A stretch of 64,000 nucleotides of DNA from Actinomycetes bacterium (lineage in GTDB: Bacteria > Actinomycetota > Actinomycetes > Mycobacteriales > Mycobacteriaceae): positions 78,701 through 142,700 of the forward strand of contig JAEXZY010000034.1 of NCBI GenBank assembly GCA_023404955.1. The letters are read 5' to 3'. This document shows positions 50,018-59,013 of this stretch, one piece after another. Each line of letters begins with the position of its first letter. Within the stretch, counting starts at the first letter, position 1. A model generated the notes under the pieces. The model did not search any database. It was not told the DNA's origin and worked only from the letters and a program-made list of their open reading frames with translations. Position numbers and translations under genes: made by a program.

Positions 50018-51061
50018 GTGACTATGGACGCCATGGACCTGCCCGTCATGCCGCCGCTGGAGCCGATGCTGGCCAAGGCGCAGAACGCGGTCCCCGCTGA
50101 GGCGGGCGTGTGGTCGTACGAGCCGAAGTGGGACGGGTTCCGGGCGTTGGTGTTCCGCGACGGCGACGAGGTGGTGCTGCTCTCGCGCAGCGGCAAGGAC
50201 CTGGCCCGCTATTTCCCCGAGGTTCTCGACGCGGTGCGCGACGAGCTGGCGTCACGCTGCGTGCTCGACGGAGAGATCGTGGTGCCGCGCGACGTCGATG
50301 GGCGCGTGCGCCTGGATTGGGAGTCGCTCAGCCAACGGATCCATCCCGCCGAATCGCGCGTGCGGATGCTGTCGGCGCAGACACCGGCGCACTTCATCGG
50401 GTTCGATGCCCTGGCCGTCGCTGACACGTCGCTGCTCAAAGAGCCGTTCCGGACCCGGCGGGAAGCGCTGATCGAGGCGGTCAACGAGAAGCAGTGGTGC
50501 CACGTCACCCGGACCACCGAAGACCCCGAACTCGGCACCCGTTGGCTACAGGACTTCGAGGGCGCAGGGCTGGACGGGGTGATCGCCAAACGACTCGACG
50601 GCGCGTACCTGCCGGGCAAGCGCGACATGGTGAAGGTCAAGCACGCTCGCGATGCGGACTGCGTGGCGATCGGATATCGAATTCACAAGAGCGGGGAGGG
50701 AATCGGCTCGATTCTGCTCGGCCTCTACCGCGACGACGGGGAACTGCAGATGGTTGGTGGGGCCGCCTCGTTCACCGCGAAAGCACGGCTGTCACTGCTG
50801 GCCGACCTCGAGCCGCTGCGCATCGGCGACGACGTCCGCGACGGGGAGCCGAGCCGGTGGAACTCCGCGGCGGACAAGCGGTGGATCCCGGTGCGGCCCG
50901 AGCGGGTCTGCGAGGTGGCCTATGACCAGATGGAGGGCGACCGGTTCCGCCATGCCGTGACATTCCGCCGCTGGCGGCCCGACCGCGACCCGGCCAGCTG
51001 TACGTTCGACCAACTCGACGTGCCGGCGACCTACGACCTCTACGACGTCTTGGAGTCCTGA
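50018..51061 (+). CDS. ligC1: ATP-dependent DNA ligase, LigC type (LigC1)
   Basis: A 347-aa ligase from GTG 50018 (ATGs at 50024 and 50033 are alternatives). The nucleotidyl lysine is K37 in YEPKWDGFRA; motif IV is EGAGLDGVIAKR and motif V MVKVKHARDADC. The OB domain is C-terminal. It abuts the Prim-PolC gene, stop to start. The paralogue at 45113 is clearly related but not identical. This ligase-polymerase pair matches the LigC1/PolD1 arrangement known in M. smegmatis and Rv3731/Rv3730c in M. tuberculosis. Confidence 0.92.
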   Translation: MTMDAMDLPVMPPLEPMLAKAQNAVPAEAGVWSYEPKWDGFRALVFRDGDEVVLLSRSGKDLARYFPEVLDAVRDELASRCVLDGEIVVPRDVDGRVRLDWESLSQRIHPAESRVRMLSAQTPAHFIGFDALAVADTSLLKEPFRTRREALIEAVNEKQWCHVTRTTEDPELGTRWLQDFEGAGLDGVIAKRLDGAYLPGKRDMVKVKHARDADCVAIGYRIHKSGEGIGSILLGLYRDDGELQMVGGAASFTAKARLSLLADLEPLRIGDDVRDGEPSRWNSAADKRWIPVRPERVCEVAYDQMEGDRFRHAVTFRRWRPDRDPASCTFDQLDVPATYDLYDVLES

Positions 51062-52113
51062 TGCCCACTGCCGCAACCGAACTCGACGTCGACGGGGTGA
51101 AGGTCCGGCTGACCAATCCCGACAAGCCGTACTTCCCGCAGCTGGGCGCCGACGGCACCAAGGGCAAGCTGGTCGAGTACTACCTGTCGGTGGCCGATCG
51201 CATGGTGGCACTGCTGCGGGATCGCCCGGTACACCTGCAGCGCTTCCCCGACGGCATCGACGGTGAGGAGATCTACCAGAAACGGGTGCCGCAGAAGCAT
51301 CCCGATTTCCTCGAGACCTGCACGGTCACGTTCCCGTCCGGCCGCACCGCCGACGCGCTGAAGATCACCCACCCGGCCGCGATCGCGTGGGCCGCGCAAA
51401 TGGGTTCGGTGACGCTGCACCCGTGGCAGGTGCGCTGTCCCGACACCGAACATCCCGACGAGTTGCGCATCGACCTGGACCCGCAGCCGGGCACCGGGTT
51501 CGCCGAGGCTGCCGCGGTCGCGGTCGACGTGCTCAAGCCGCTGCTCGACGAGCTCGGGCTGGTGGGCTACCCGAAGACCTCGGGCGGGCGAGGCGTGCAC
51601 GTGTTCCTGCGCATCGCCCCCGAGTGGGATTTCATCGCGGTGCGCCGGGCGGGTATCGCGCTGGCCCGTGAGGTGGAACGCCGCGCGCCGGATGCGGTGA
51701 CGACGTCGTGGTGGAAGGAGGAGCGTGGTGAGCGGTTGTTCATCGACTACAACCAGAACGCCCGCGACCGCACGTTCGCCTCGGCGTACTCGGTGCGCAA
51801 GACGCCGATCGCCACGGTGTCGACGCCGCTGACATGGGACGAGCTGCGCACCGCGGACCCCGACGACTACACCATCCGCACGGTGCCCGATTTCGTCGCC
51901 GGCCGACCTGATCCGTGGGCCGACATCGACGCCGTCGCGCAGCGCATCGACACGTTGCTGGAGATGGTGAAAGCCGACGAGGACCGCGGGCTCGGCGATC
52001 TGCCCTACCCGCCGAGCTACCCCAAGATGCCCGGCGAACCCCCGCGCGTGCAGCCGAGCAAGAAGGTCGCCGCGCACTGGGATGACCAGGGCAACCCGGT
52101 GACTCGGGATTGA
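51061..52113 (+). CDS. LigD-type polymerase/primase (Prim-PolC)
   Basis: A 350-aa archaeo-eukaryotic primase-fold polymerase standing alone from its ligase. Core motifs: LRIDLDPQPGTGF with catalytic Asp residues, TSGGRGVHVFLRI, and LFIDYNQNARDRTFASAYSVR. It would add ribonucleotides or short patches in gap or end repair with LigC1. The start is within one base of the ligase stop, so the genes are coupled. Confidence 0.92.
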   Translation: MPTAATELDVDGVKVRLTNPDKPYFPQLGADGTKGKLVEYYLSVADRMVALLRDRPVHLQRFPDGIDGEEIYQKRVPQKHPDFLETCTVTFPSGRTADALKITHPAAIAWAAQMGSVTLHPWQVRCPDTEHPDELRIDLDPQPGTGFAEAAAVAVDVLKPLLDELGLVGYPKTSGGRGVHVFLRIAPEWDFIAVRRAGIALAREVERRAPDAVTTSWWKEERGERLFIDYNQNARDRTFASAYSVRKTPIATVSTPLTWDELRTADPDDYTIRTVPDFVAGRPDPWADIDAVAQRIDTLLEMVKADEDRGLGDLPYPPSYPKMPGEPPRVQPSKKVAAHWDDQGNPVTRD

Positions 52114-52124
52114 CTCACGAGGGC

Positions 52125-52916
52125 CTATTTGAACGGGTTGAGGTCGCGACCCAAAACGTAGTGAAGGCGTTGGGGGAGCGGACGAACCACCGCGGCGGTG
52201 AGCTTGTTCACGGTCCCCGGGATGCACACCGGCTTGCCGGCCATCACCGCGTGGTATCCCTCGCGCACAACGTCTACGGGGTTCTGCCAGAGCAGGCCAG
52301 GCAGCCGATCGGCCGCGTCGCGGGCGCCCATGACGTCGTGGAACTCGCTGTGGGTGAAGCCGGGACAGAGTGCGGTGACGTTGATGCCGTGCGGCTTGAG
52401 TTCCATGTCGAGGGACTGGGACATGTGGAGCACGTAGGCCTTGATGCCGGTGTAGAGCAGACCTTCTCCGGGCGGCCCCATGGCGGCAAGGGAGGACAGG
52501 TTGATGATGCGGCCCCAGCGGCGCTGCTTCATGTTGGGGATCACCCGGTGAGCGAGTTCGGTTGTGGCGGTGACCATCAGTTGGATCTCAGCGGCGACCG
52601 AATCCCACGGGTTCTGCGAGAACTTCGTGCTGGCCGATAGTCCGGCGTTGTTGATGAGCACGTCGATCGGCATGTCGATGTCGGCCGCGTGCTCGATGAT
52701 CGCCGTTGGTGTGGCGGGGTTGGTCAGGTCAGCGGTGAGGACCTCGCAACGCCCGCCGTGGGTTCGGCGTAGCTCGGCAGCGAGTTCTTCGAGGCGCCCG
52801 GCACGGCGCGCGACGAGCAGCACGTCGTAGCCGTGGGCGGCGAGGTGGCGGGCGAACGCGGCGCCGATGCCGGCGGACGCGCCGGTGATCAGTGCGGCCC
52901 GTTGCGGGTCAGTCAT
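52125..52916 (-). CDS. Short-chain dehydrogenase/reductase
   Basis: A 263-aa SDR: TGASAGIGAAF, NNAGLS, INLSSLA and YTGIKAYV (Tyr/Lys). It is probably NADP-dependent and similar to mycobacterial SDRs of uncertain substrate. ATG 52916 has AAGGGGC upstream. It follows the alpha/beta hydrolase gene on the same strand by about 76 bp and is likely in the same TetR-controlled operon. Confidence 0.85.
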   Translation of the reverse strand: MTDPQRAALITGASAGIGAAFARHLAAHGYDVLLVARRAGRLEELAAELRRTHGGRCEVLTADLTNPATPTAIIEHAADIDMPIDVLINNAGLSASTKFSQNPWDSVAAEIQLMVTATTELAHRVIPNMKQRRWGRIINLSSLAAMGPPGEGLLYTGIKAYVLHMSQSLDMELKPHGINVTALCPGFTHSEFHDVMGARDAADRLPGLLWQNPVDVVREGYHAVMAGKPVCIPGTVNKLTAAVVRPLPQRLHYVLGRDLNPFK

Positions 52917-52992
52917 GAACAGCCCCTTCCACATTGACTGGTGAGGTGTCACGCGGCGGTCTGCCGCGTTGCGGGTGACGAGGTCGGTGCGC

Positions 52993-53928
52993 TCATCGGC
53001 TGCCACCACCGACGTGCCGGTCCAGGAAGTCGATCTGATCGGTGACGATCTGCTCGAAGTGCGGGTCCAGATAGGGCTCGAAGTGGGAGATGTCGTAGGA
53101 CTTCACTTCACCATTCGGGATGCGCGCCACGATCTTTTGCGCCTTCGCGTAGGGCGTGACGTCGTCTTTCGTGGCGAGTTGAACCAACGTGGGCGCGGTG
53201 ATCTCGGCAGCGTGTCGTCCGGGTGAATACAGCGGCACGCGTAATGCGATGCGGGCGGCGACGCTGTTTTCGGCGACGAGTCGCTCACGCATGTGCTCGG
53301 CGGCTTCGCCGCCGGCCATCTCCTCGACGAGTTCGTACGCGCCGGGTGAGGTCATCATCGCGACATCGCCAGGCCGGCCGATGGATGTGACTCGGTGCGG
53401 TGGCCGCCCGAGCCATGCACCGACCTGATCGCGCAGTCCTGCGGCGACGAGGCGTGCGACCAGCCTGGGGGACTGAGAGAAAGCAGAAGCGGGTCCGGAC
53501 ACGTGGGGCACCTGGACGATGGCGGCTGCGAATCCGTTGTCGCGGGCAGCCAGTGTGAGAACGTGGCCGCCGCCGAAGGAAGAACCCCATCCCACCACCC
53601 GGGTGGTGTCGACGTTGTCCAGGCTCTTGGCGTAGGCGATGGCGGCGCGCCAGTCCGCGTGCTGTTTGGCGATGTCGAGGATGCGGCGGGGTTGCCCGTC
53701 GCTGGCTCCCCAGTGCCGGTAGTCGAACACCAGGGCGGCGTACCCCGCCTGCGCGAAGCGTGCGGCGTAGGCGTCCAGGCGGAGTTCGCGGAAGGCGGCG
53801 AATCCGTGGGCCAGCACGACGATGGGCGGGTTCTCGACGCCTGCGGGCCGGTACAGCCATGCCGCGCACGTTGTGCCCTCGGAGACGAAGGTGACGTCAT
53901 GCCGGTCGTAGCTGAGTTGCGGCTTCAT
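52993..53928 (-). CDS. Alpha/beta hydrolase (dipeptidyl/acyl-type)
   Basis: A 311-aa alpha/beta-hydrolase. It has VVLAHGFAAFRE, nucleophile elbow VGWGSSFGGGH with Ser, and KDDVTP and SYDISHFEPY for Asp and His. Family members include esterases and hydrolases on peptides or lipids. It is divergent from the TetR gene across twin palindromes. Confidence 0.82.
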   Translation of the reverse strand: MKPQLSYDRHDVTFVSEGTTCAAWLYRPAGVENPPIVVLAHGFAAFRELRLDAYAARFAQAGYAALVFDYRHWGASDGQPRRILDIAKQHADWRAAIAYAKSLDNVDTTRVVGWGSSFGGGHVLTLAARDNGFAAAIVQVPHVSGPASAFSQSPRLVARLVAAGLRDQVGAWLGRPPHRVTSIGRPGDVAMMTSPGAYELVEEMAGGEAAEHMRERLVAENSVAARIALRVPLYSPGRHAAEITAPTLVQLATKDDVTPYAKAQKIVARIPNGEVKSYDISHFEPYLDPHFEQIVTDQIDFLDRHVGGGSR

Positions 53929-53949
53929 GATGCTGGCCTCCAGAAGGTA

Positions 53950-54000
53950 TCTTGAATGCTGTTCAAGAAAAGGTAGCAATGTCTTGAATGGCATTCAAGA
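53950..54000. promoter_or_regulatory. Twin TetR operators
   Basis: TCTTGAATGCTGTTCAAGA (53950-53968) and TCTTGAATGGCATTCAAGA (53982-54000) are 19-bp palindromes, centres 32 bp apart (about three turns), lying between the divergent hydrolase and TetR genes. They are probably bound by the TetR protein, controlling both directions. Confidence 0.75.
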
Positions 54001-54033
54001 ATGTGTGACGTGCACCCCCCCCGGGAGGACATG

Positions 54034-54603
54034 ATGGCGCGGAACAAGCGTCCGCAGGCCGCCGACGAGAAGCGCGCGGAAATCGTTGCTGCGGCGCGGA
54101 GGCTCCTCATCGACTCCGGCTACGACGCCACCTCGATGAGCCGGCTGGCCAAGGAGGCCGGCGTGGCACCCAACACCATCTACTGGTACTTCGGGGACAA
54201 AGACGACGTGTTGATCGCGGTCCTCGAGGCGGTCATGGCCGACGTGTGGCCGGAATACGAAGCAATCGCAAGCCAGCCGATCCAAGAACGGCTGCTGTGG
54301 ATCGTCGGCAAGCTCACCGAGATGAGCCGCCTCGTCACAACGGTGCATGCCCGCGTCGAGCACTCCGAAGCCATTGCTGAATGGCATCAGAACTTCCACA
54401 CGATCACCAGCACCCTGCTTCAGTTCGAACTCCAAGCCGCCGGGATTCCCCCCGCAACAGTGGACGCGGAAGTGATGATCGGCGTCTTCACGGTCGAAGG
54501 GCTTCTCATGCATCACCAGGACGAAAGTCAGCAGCGAGCGATCATCGACGCCCTGGCTTCGCGCTGGACGAACTCATCAGGGCCGTCCCAACCCGGAAGC
54601 TGA
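54034..54603 (+). CDS. TetR-family transcriptional regulator
   Basis: A 189-aa protein with the TetR HTH (RAEIVAAARRLLIDSGYDAT, then SRLAKEAGVAPNTIYWYFG) and a helical C-terminal ligand domain. The second ATG (54034) is five bases past GGGAGG; the first (54031) is slightly closer. It is likely the repressor of the divergent hydrolase-SDR pair via the twin palindromes. Confidence 0.85.
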   Translation: MARNKRPQAADEKRAEIVAAARRLLIDSGYDATSMSRLAKEAGVAPNTIYWYFGDKDDVLIAVLEAVMADVWPEYEAIASQPIQERLLWIVGKLTEMSRLVTTVHARVEHSEAIAEWHQNFHTITSTLLQFELQAAGIPPATVDAEVMIGVFTVEGLLMHHQDESQQRAIIDALASRWTNSSGPSQPGS

Positions 54604-54872
54604 CGTTTCGCCCCGGATTCGCGGCCACCGGACCCGAATTGCGCCGGCATCAAGACATGTGACACGCATCACTTAGTTGCTCTGAGCTCGGTATATGCGG
54701 GTGTTGGTGGTCTCTTAGCCGGTCAAAGTTGTTTCACCGCAACGTTCGCGGTAACTAACGCTTCCGCAACGATCGCTTCAGCAGATTCGCTGAGTCGATC
54801 GCGACTAGAGAAACCTGGTCTGCACTGCGAACGCCCATTTCCGGGATCGACCACTTTTATCTAGGAGAGAGC

Positions 54873-55145
54873 ATGAAGAAGCCACTCATCGTCGGAGCGA
54901 CCGCCTTGACCCTGCTGTTCGGTGGCGCGGGTGTCGCGAATGCTGAAGTGACACAGGCGCCGTCCGCCACGACGACTCTGGCCCAGAGCGCCCAGGACGA
55001 GGACAGTGACAACGGCGACAACGGCCTGTGGGGTCTCGCGGGACTTCTGGGTCTGGTGGGCCTGGCCGGCCTGAAGCGACGCAAGGATGCCGACTACCCG
55101 GCAAATCGCGGCGGCGGCACCATCACGAACAACCCGCGCATCTGA
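54873..55145 (+). CDS. WGxxGxxG-type small exported protein
   Basis: A 90-aa protein with an N-terminal signal (MKKPLIVGATALTLLFGG) and a short acidic stretch. A C-terminal sorting-like segment LWGLAGLLGLVGLAGLKRRK (residues 52-71) holds the WGxxGxxG pattern, a hydrophobic span and basic residues, but is followed by 19 more residues. WGxxGxxG proteins resemble substrates of CTERM-type sorting. A strong ribosome site AGGAGAG precedes ATG 54873. A long upstream gap (54604-54872) holds no gene I can see. Confidence 0.75.
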   Translation: MKKPLIVGATALTLLFGGAGVANAEVTQAPSATTTLAQSAQDEDSDNGDNGLWGLAGLLGLVGLAGLKRRKDADYPANRGGGTITNNPRI

Positions 55146-55162
55146 CGTCCGCACGGTGAGCT

Positions 55163-55197
55163 GAGCCCCCGCCAGGAGTGTCAACTGGCGGGGGCTC
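55163..55197. terminator. Bidirectional hairpin terminator
   Basis: A perfect 13-bp stem GAGCCCCCGCCAG (55163-55175) and CTGGCGGGGGCTC (55185-55197) around a 9-base loop, between the convergent WGxxGxxG and PucR genes. Confidence 0.85.
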
Positions 55198-55198
55198 G

Positions 55199-56383
55199 TC
55201 ACCTAACCGCAAGTGCGACAGTGAGTTCCGCGATCGCCCGCGGGTCCTGCAAGCTATCGCCGTAGGCGTCGCGCAGTTGTCGCAATCGATAGCGGATCGT
55301 CGACGGCGAGACGAACAGCTCGGCAGCCACGTCGTCGCGGCGGCCGTGATGGAGCAACCAGGACCGCAGCGTCTCGACGAGCCGCTCCCGTGCCCGATCG
55401 GGTATCCCCGCCAACGGCGCCAGCGCCCGATCGCGCAGGTCCGCGAGCGCGTCGGCGTCGGCGCTGATGACGAGCTCCGGTAGGAATTCGTCGGTGTCGA
55501 GGACGCCGACGGCGTCCGGTCCGCGCAGCGCCGCGGCCCGTACCGCCCGGCGCACCGACGACCGCGCCGTCTGCCACGGGGTGGCCGGTCCCACCACCGC
55601 GTTCGTGGATTCCAGTGACGCGAGGAACGGCGCACGGGCGGTGCCGCCGACATCGCAGACCAGGACGACGTGCTGACCGGTCGCCACCTCGATGGCATCC
55701 TCGGGCACGTTGAGCGTGCGCGGATCGGCGGAGATCGCGGCGTGCCGCCGGCCCCAGAGCACGACTGCCGTGAGCGTGCGCGGGGCGATCCAATTCGCCT
55801 CGGCCGCAGCGCGTTCCAGCTCCTCGACGGGGACGCCGCTCAACACGAGGCGAACCAGGCGCTCGCGCTGCCGTTCGCGGTCCAACCCCGATTTGGCCTG
55901 CTCCTCGGCGTACCCCGCCACTCCCGCCGCCGAGATCTGGTCTAGGTAGGCGAAGAACATCTCGGCGAACGCGCTGATCTGATCCCGGTCGATGCCGTCG
56001 CGCACCGCCAGGGAACTCCAGTCGCGCCACAGTTCGCGCGCCCCCACCCGGTAGGCCGCCAATTGCACCTCTGTGGGTCGGCCGTTGCGAGCCTCACGCC
56101 GGCCGAAGCGGTAGGCGGTGTCCAGTACGTCCTGCATGGGCACAGCAGTGAGCGGTTCGGTCGACGCGTGCAACTGGTCCAGCAGCGCGCCCAACAGCTG
56201 GTCGGCCGATGCGTCGATGACCGGCCGCCACGACTCCTCGGCCGCGGCTGCCAGCGCAGGAACCTCGGCGATCACGGCCAGCACCATGCGGTCGATGAGG
56301 TCCGGCAACCCCGCCCGCATGGCGGTGAGCGTATGCGGCGGCAATCCGACGATGCGCGTTCCCGGGGTCGGCAGCTCGGGCAT
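55199..56383 (-). CDS. PucR-family transcriptional regulator
   Basis: A 394-aa regulator. The C-terminal HTH_30-type segment (DDVAAELFVSPSTIRYRLRQ, then LRDAYGDSLQDPRAIAELTV) is the PucR/CdaR signature. The preceding region is a GGDEF-like sensor domain. ATG 56383 (MPELPTPG) is the first plausible start; longer versions cross the divergent gene's promoter. It is divergent from the AurF-like gene and may control it. Confidence 0.85.
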   Translation of the reverse strand: MPELPTPGTRIVGLPPHTLTAMRAGLPDLIDRMVLAVIAEVPALAAAAEESWRPVIDASADQLLGALLDQLHASTEPLTAVPMQDVLDTAYRFGRREARNGRPTEVQLAAYRVGARELWRDWSSLAVRDGIDRDQISAFAEMFFAYLDQISAAGVAGYAEEQAKSGLDRERQRERLVRLVLSGVPVEELERAAAEANWIAPRTLTAVVLWGRRHAAISADPRTLNVPEDAIEVATGQHVVLVCDVGGTARAPFLASLESTNAVVGPATPWQTARSSVRRAVRAAALRGPDAVGVLDTDEFLPELVISADADALADLRDRALAPLAGIPDRARERLVETLRSWLLHHGRRDDVAAELFVSPSTIRYRLRQLRDAYGDSLQDPRAIAELTVALAVR

Positions 56384-56468
56384 GCCGACGACTGTACGGG
56401 CTTGTGACCCCGTGTTTGCCCGCTGAAGACAATTCCAGCGCAAAAGATTGGTCGTGCGGGGCGAGATC

Positions 56469-57410
56469 ATGACCGCAGAGGTGAAGAAGAATAGGCCCAT
56501 GACGATCTCCTCGACCATGCCCGGCAGTGGGACCAGCCGGGAGGACATCTCGCTGCGACTGCTCAAGGGCTCGGCCAAGAAGTCCTACGAACCCGTCGTC
56601 GACATCGACTGGGAAGCCCCGCTGGCCGACGACAAGTACTTCGTCCCACCGCACATGTCGTCGCTCTACGGCACGCCGATGTGGGAGCAGATGTCCGAGC
56701 AGCAGCGCATCGAACTGTCCCGGCAGGAGTTCGTCAACTACCTGTCGATGGGGATCTGGTTCGAGAACATGCTCAATCAGTCCTTGCTGCGGGGGATGAT
56801 CCACTCCTCACCGACGGCTCACAGCACCTTCTACGAACTGACGGAGCTCGGCGACGAGGCACGCCACATGCTGATGTTCGGCAGAGCCATCGAGCGGTTG
56901 GGCATAGAGCCCTTCTGGCCCACGGGATATGCAGCGCGCCGCGTCAACGCGATGGCCTTCGTGTTCCGCGGCCCGATGCTGTGGATCGCAGCTCTGGTCG
57001 GCGAGGAGATCTTCGATGCGCTGCAACGCAGGATCCTCGAGGACGGTGAAGACGTGCAGCCGCTGGTGCAGCGGGTGATGCGCATCCACGTCACGGAGGA
57101 GGCCCGTCACATCCAGTTCGCCCGTGACGGCATCCGGCGCGACGTGCCCACGCTGTCGCCGCGCATGCGCAGGCTGCTCGCCAACCTGCACGGTCTCGGC
57201 GCTCGACTCTACTTCCAGAACTTCACGCGCCGCGGCCTCTACCAACGCGTGGGACTCGACGCCGCCGAAGCGCAGCGGCAAGCGCGCGCCAACGAGAACT
57301 TCCACGCCGTGCAGCGAACCGGTTTCGCACCGCTGGGCGAGTTCCTCGACGACGTCGGCCTGATGGGGCCGGTGGCCCGCCGGATGTGGAAGCGCAGTCA
57401 CTTCCTGTGA
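56469..57410 (+). CDS. AurF-like di-iron oxygenase
   Basis: A 313-aa protein of the p-aminobenzoate N-oxygenase AurF/PF11583 type. The iron ligands appear in paired motifs: FVNYLSMGIWFENML, ELTELGDEARHMLMFG, LVGEEIFDAL and HVTEEARHIQFARDGI. Members hydroxylate or oxygenate small molecules or fatty chains. The start could be 56469 or 56499. The DUF4873-like gene overlaps by GTGA. Confidence 0.82.
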   Translation: MTAEVKKNRPMTISSTMPGSGTSREDISLRLLKGSAKKSYEPVVDIDWEAPLADDKYFVPPHMSSLYGTPMWEQMSEQQRIELSRQEFVNYLSMGIWFENMLNQSLLRGMIHSSPTAHSTFYELTELGDEARHMLMFGRAIERLGIEPFWPTGYAARRVNAMAFVFRGPMLWIAALVGEEIFDALQRRILEDGEDVQPLVQRVMRIHVTEEARHIQFARDGIRRDVPTLSPRMRRLLANLHGLGARLYFQNFTRRGLYQRVGLDAAEAQRQARANENFHAVQRTGFAPLGEFLDDVGLMGPVARRMWKRSHFL

Positions 57411-57688
57411 TCGACGTGGGTGGTCGCGGCTACGACGGACCGGCCAGCCTGGTCGTCGGTGACACGCGGCATGCCGTACGGGTGCGGTTGACGGGTTCGG
57501 TCAATCCGTTCGACGGGCACTACCACTGGCAGGGCACCGTGTACGACGCGCCCGCGGAGGTCCGGTCGGGGAGCGCGGCGGCACGACTGTGCGTGGCCGA
57601 CAACGATGTCGCCGCCCGGCTCGTGGAGCGGACCGCGGGTGGACACCTGATGGTCAGCGGAGTCGGCCGGCCGCCCTTTCCGCTCTGA
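57407..57688 (+). CDS. DUF4873-type small protein
   Basis: A 93-aa protein: VGGRGYDGPASLVVGDTRHA, then VRLTGSVNPFDGHYHWQGTV. DUF4873 is often fused to monooxygenases. Here it is separate but coupled by GTGA to an AurF-like oxygenase, supporting a helper role. Confidence 0.75.
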   Translation: MIDVGGRGYDGPASLVVGDTRHAVRVRLTGSVNPFDGHYHWQGTVYDAPAEVRSGSAAARLCVADNDVAARLVERTAGGHLMVSGVGRPPFPL

Positions 57689-57738
57689 CCGACAGGGCAA
57701 TCGCGTCGCGCAGTGTCCGCAGTCGCTACCCTGCCCAA

Positions 57739-58251
57739 GTGACCTTCCGCAAACTGCTCGCCGCGCTGGCGATCGTCGGGGTGCTCGCCAGCGGCGTCGG
57801 CATCGCGTCGCTGGTGCTGGTCGCGAGGTCCGACGAGCAGCAGGCCACCGCGCCGCGCCGCACGCCGCCCGAGCCGCCAGCGCCGTCGGTGCCCACGGTT
57901 AAGGAGTTCCTGATCGGGGTCACCGTGACCAACCAGAACTGTCAGCCGAACGGCCCGTGCGTGTACACCTACACGATCGAACCCAAATACGTTGGGCTGC
58001 ATCCGTTCCCGGAGACACCGTTCAGTGTGGAGTACGAGGTCACCGGTGGCACCGCGCCGCAGCCGGGCAAGTTCACCGTGCAGGGCGAGAAGGCGGAGAT
58101 CTTCAAGGACGTGCAGATCGAGGGTCCACCGGGGGCCCGGCTGTCGGTGAACGTGCTGCGCGTCGTCGAGGAACCACCGCCTCCTCCGCCGCCCCCCGGT
58201 GCGCCACCGGCACCGCCTGGCGCACCCGCACCCGCGGTGCCGCAGCCGTGA
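57739..58251 (+). CDS. Membrane-anchored proline-rich protein
   Basis: A 170-aa protein from GTG 57739. The N-terminal hydrophobic anchor (LLAALAIVGVLASGVGIASL) is followed by an extracytoplasmic beta-type domain with two cysteines (NQNCQPNGPCVYTYTI) and a C-terminal Pro-rich run. Function unknown. Its stop overlaps the thioesterase GTG start. Confidence 0.65.
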   Translation: MTFRKLLAALAIVGVLASGVGIASLVLVARSDEQQATAPRRTPPEPPAPSVPTVKEFLIGVTVTNQNCQPNGPCVYTYTIEPKYVGLHPFPETPFSVEYEVTGGTAPQPGKFTVQGEKAEIFKDVQIEGPPGARLSVNVLRVVEEPPPPPPPPGAPPAPPGAPAPAVPQP

Positions 58252-59000
58252 CCGAACCGCAGCGGAGTCCCTGGGTCCGCAACTTCAACCCCGCCCCGGC
58301 GGCGCCCCTCCGTCTGGTGTGCTTCCCCCACGCCGGCGGGTCGGCCAGCTACTACTTCCCGCTGTCGCGGGCACTCTCACCGGAGTTCGACGTCTTCGCG
58401 CTGCAATACCCGGGGCGCCAGGACCGGTACAAGGAGCCGTTCGTCGAGACGATCGACGACATGGCCGATCAGATCACCGCCGAGCTCGACGCGGTGCCCG
58501 CCGGTCCGGTGGCGTTCTTCGGGCACAGCATGGGCGCTGTGCTCGCCTTCGAGGTGACTCGCCGGCTGGAGGCGGCGCGCAGCCGGACACCGGTGACGAT
58601 TTTCGCCTCCGGCTCGCGCGCGCCCAGCCGGTACGGCGACGAGCGTGAGCACAAGGACGACAGCGACCTGGTGAACGTGATGCGCCAGCTCGGCGGCACC
58701 GATCCGCGGGTGCTGGAGAACCAGGAGATGCTCGCGACGTTCCTGCCGGCCTTCCGCAACGACTACCGGGCGCTACAGGCCTACCACCGGGGCACCGACA
58801 TCGGCATCACAGCGCCCGTCGTCGTGATGACGGCGACCGACGACCCGAAGACGAGTGTCGCCGACGCGTCTGCATGGCACGAGCACACCTCGGCGGGCGG
58901 ATCCGTACACACCTTCTCCGGCGGGCACTTCTATCTGGAGAAGCAGCCGCAGCAGGTCATCGACGTCATCGCCGCGACACTGCGGGCGCTTCCGGGCTGA
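58248..59000 (+). CDS. Type II thioesterase
   Basis: A 250-aa alpha/beta-hydrolase of the TesA/GrsT type that clears misloaded carriers in polyketide or peptide synthesis. It has CFPHAGGSASYY, FALQYPGRQDRY, nucleophile GHSMGAVLAFE, and FSGGHFYLEKQ with catalytic His. A GTG start is coupled to the upstream gene. No synthase genes are in the window. Confidence 0.85.
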   Translation: MTEPQRSPWVRNFNPAPAAPLRLVCFPHAGGSASYYFPLSRALSPEFDVFALQYPGRQDRYKEPFVETIDDMADQITAELDAVPAGPVAFFGHSMGAVLAFEVTRRLEAARSRTPVTIFASGSRAPSRYGDEREHKDDSDLVNVMRQLGGTDPRVLENQEMLATFLPAFRNDYRALQAYHRGTDIGITAPVVVMTATDDPKTSVADASAWHEHTSAGGSVHTFSGGHFYLEKQPQQVIDVIAATLRALPG

Positions 59001-59013
59001 CCGCACTTCCCCG

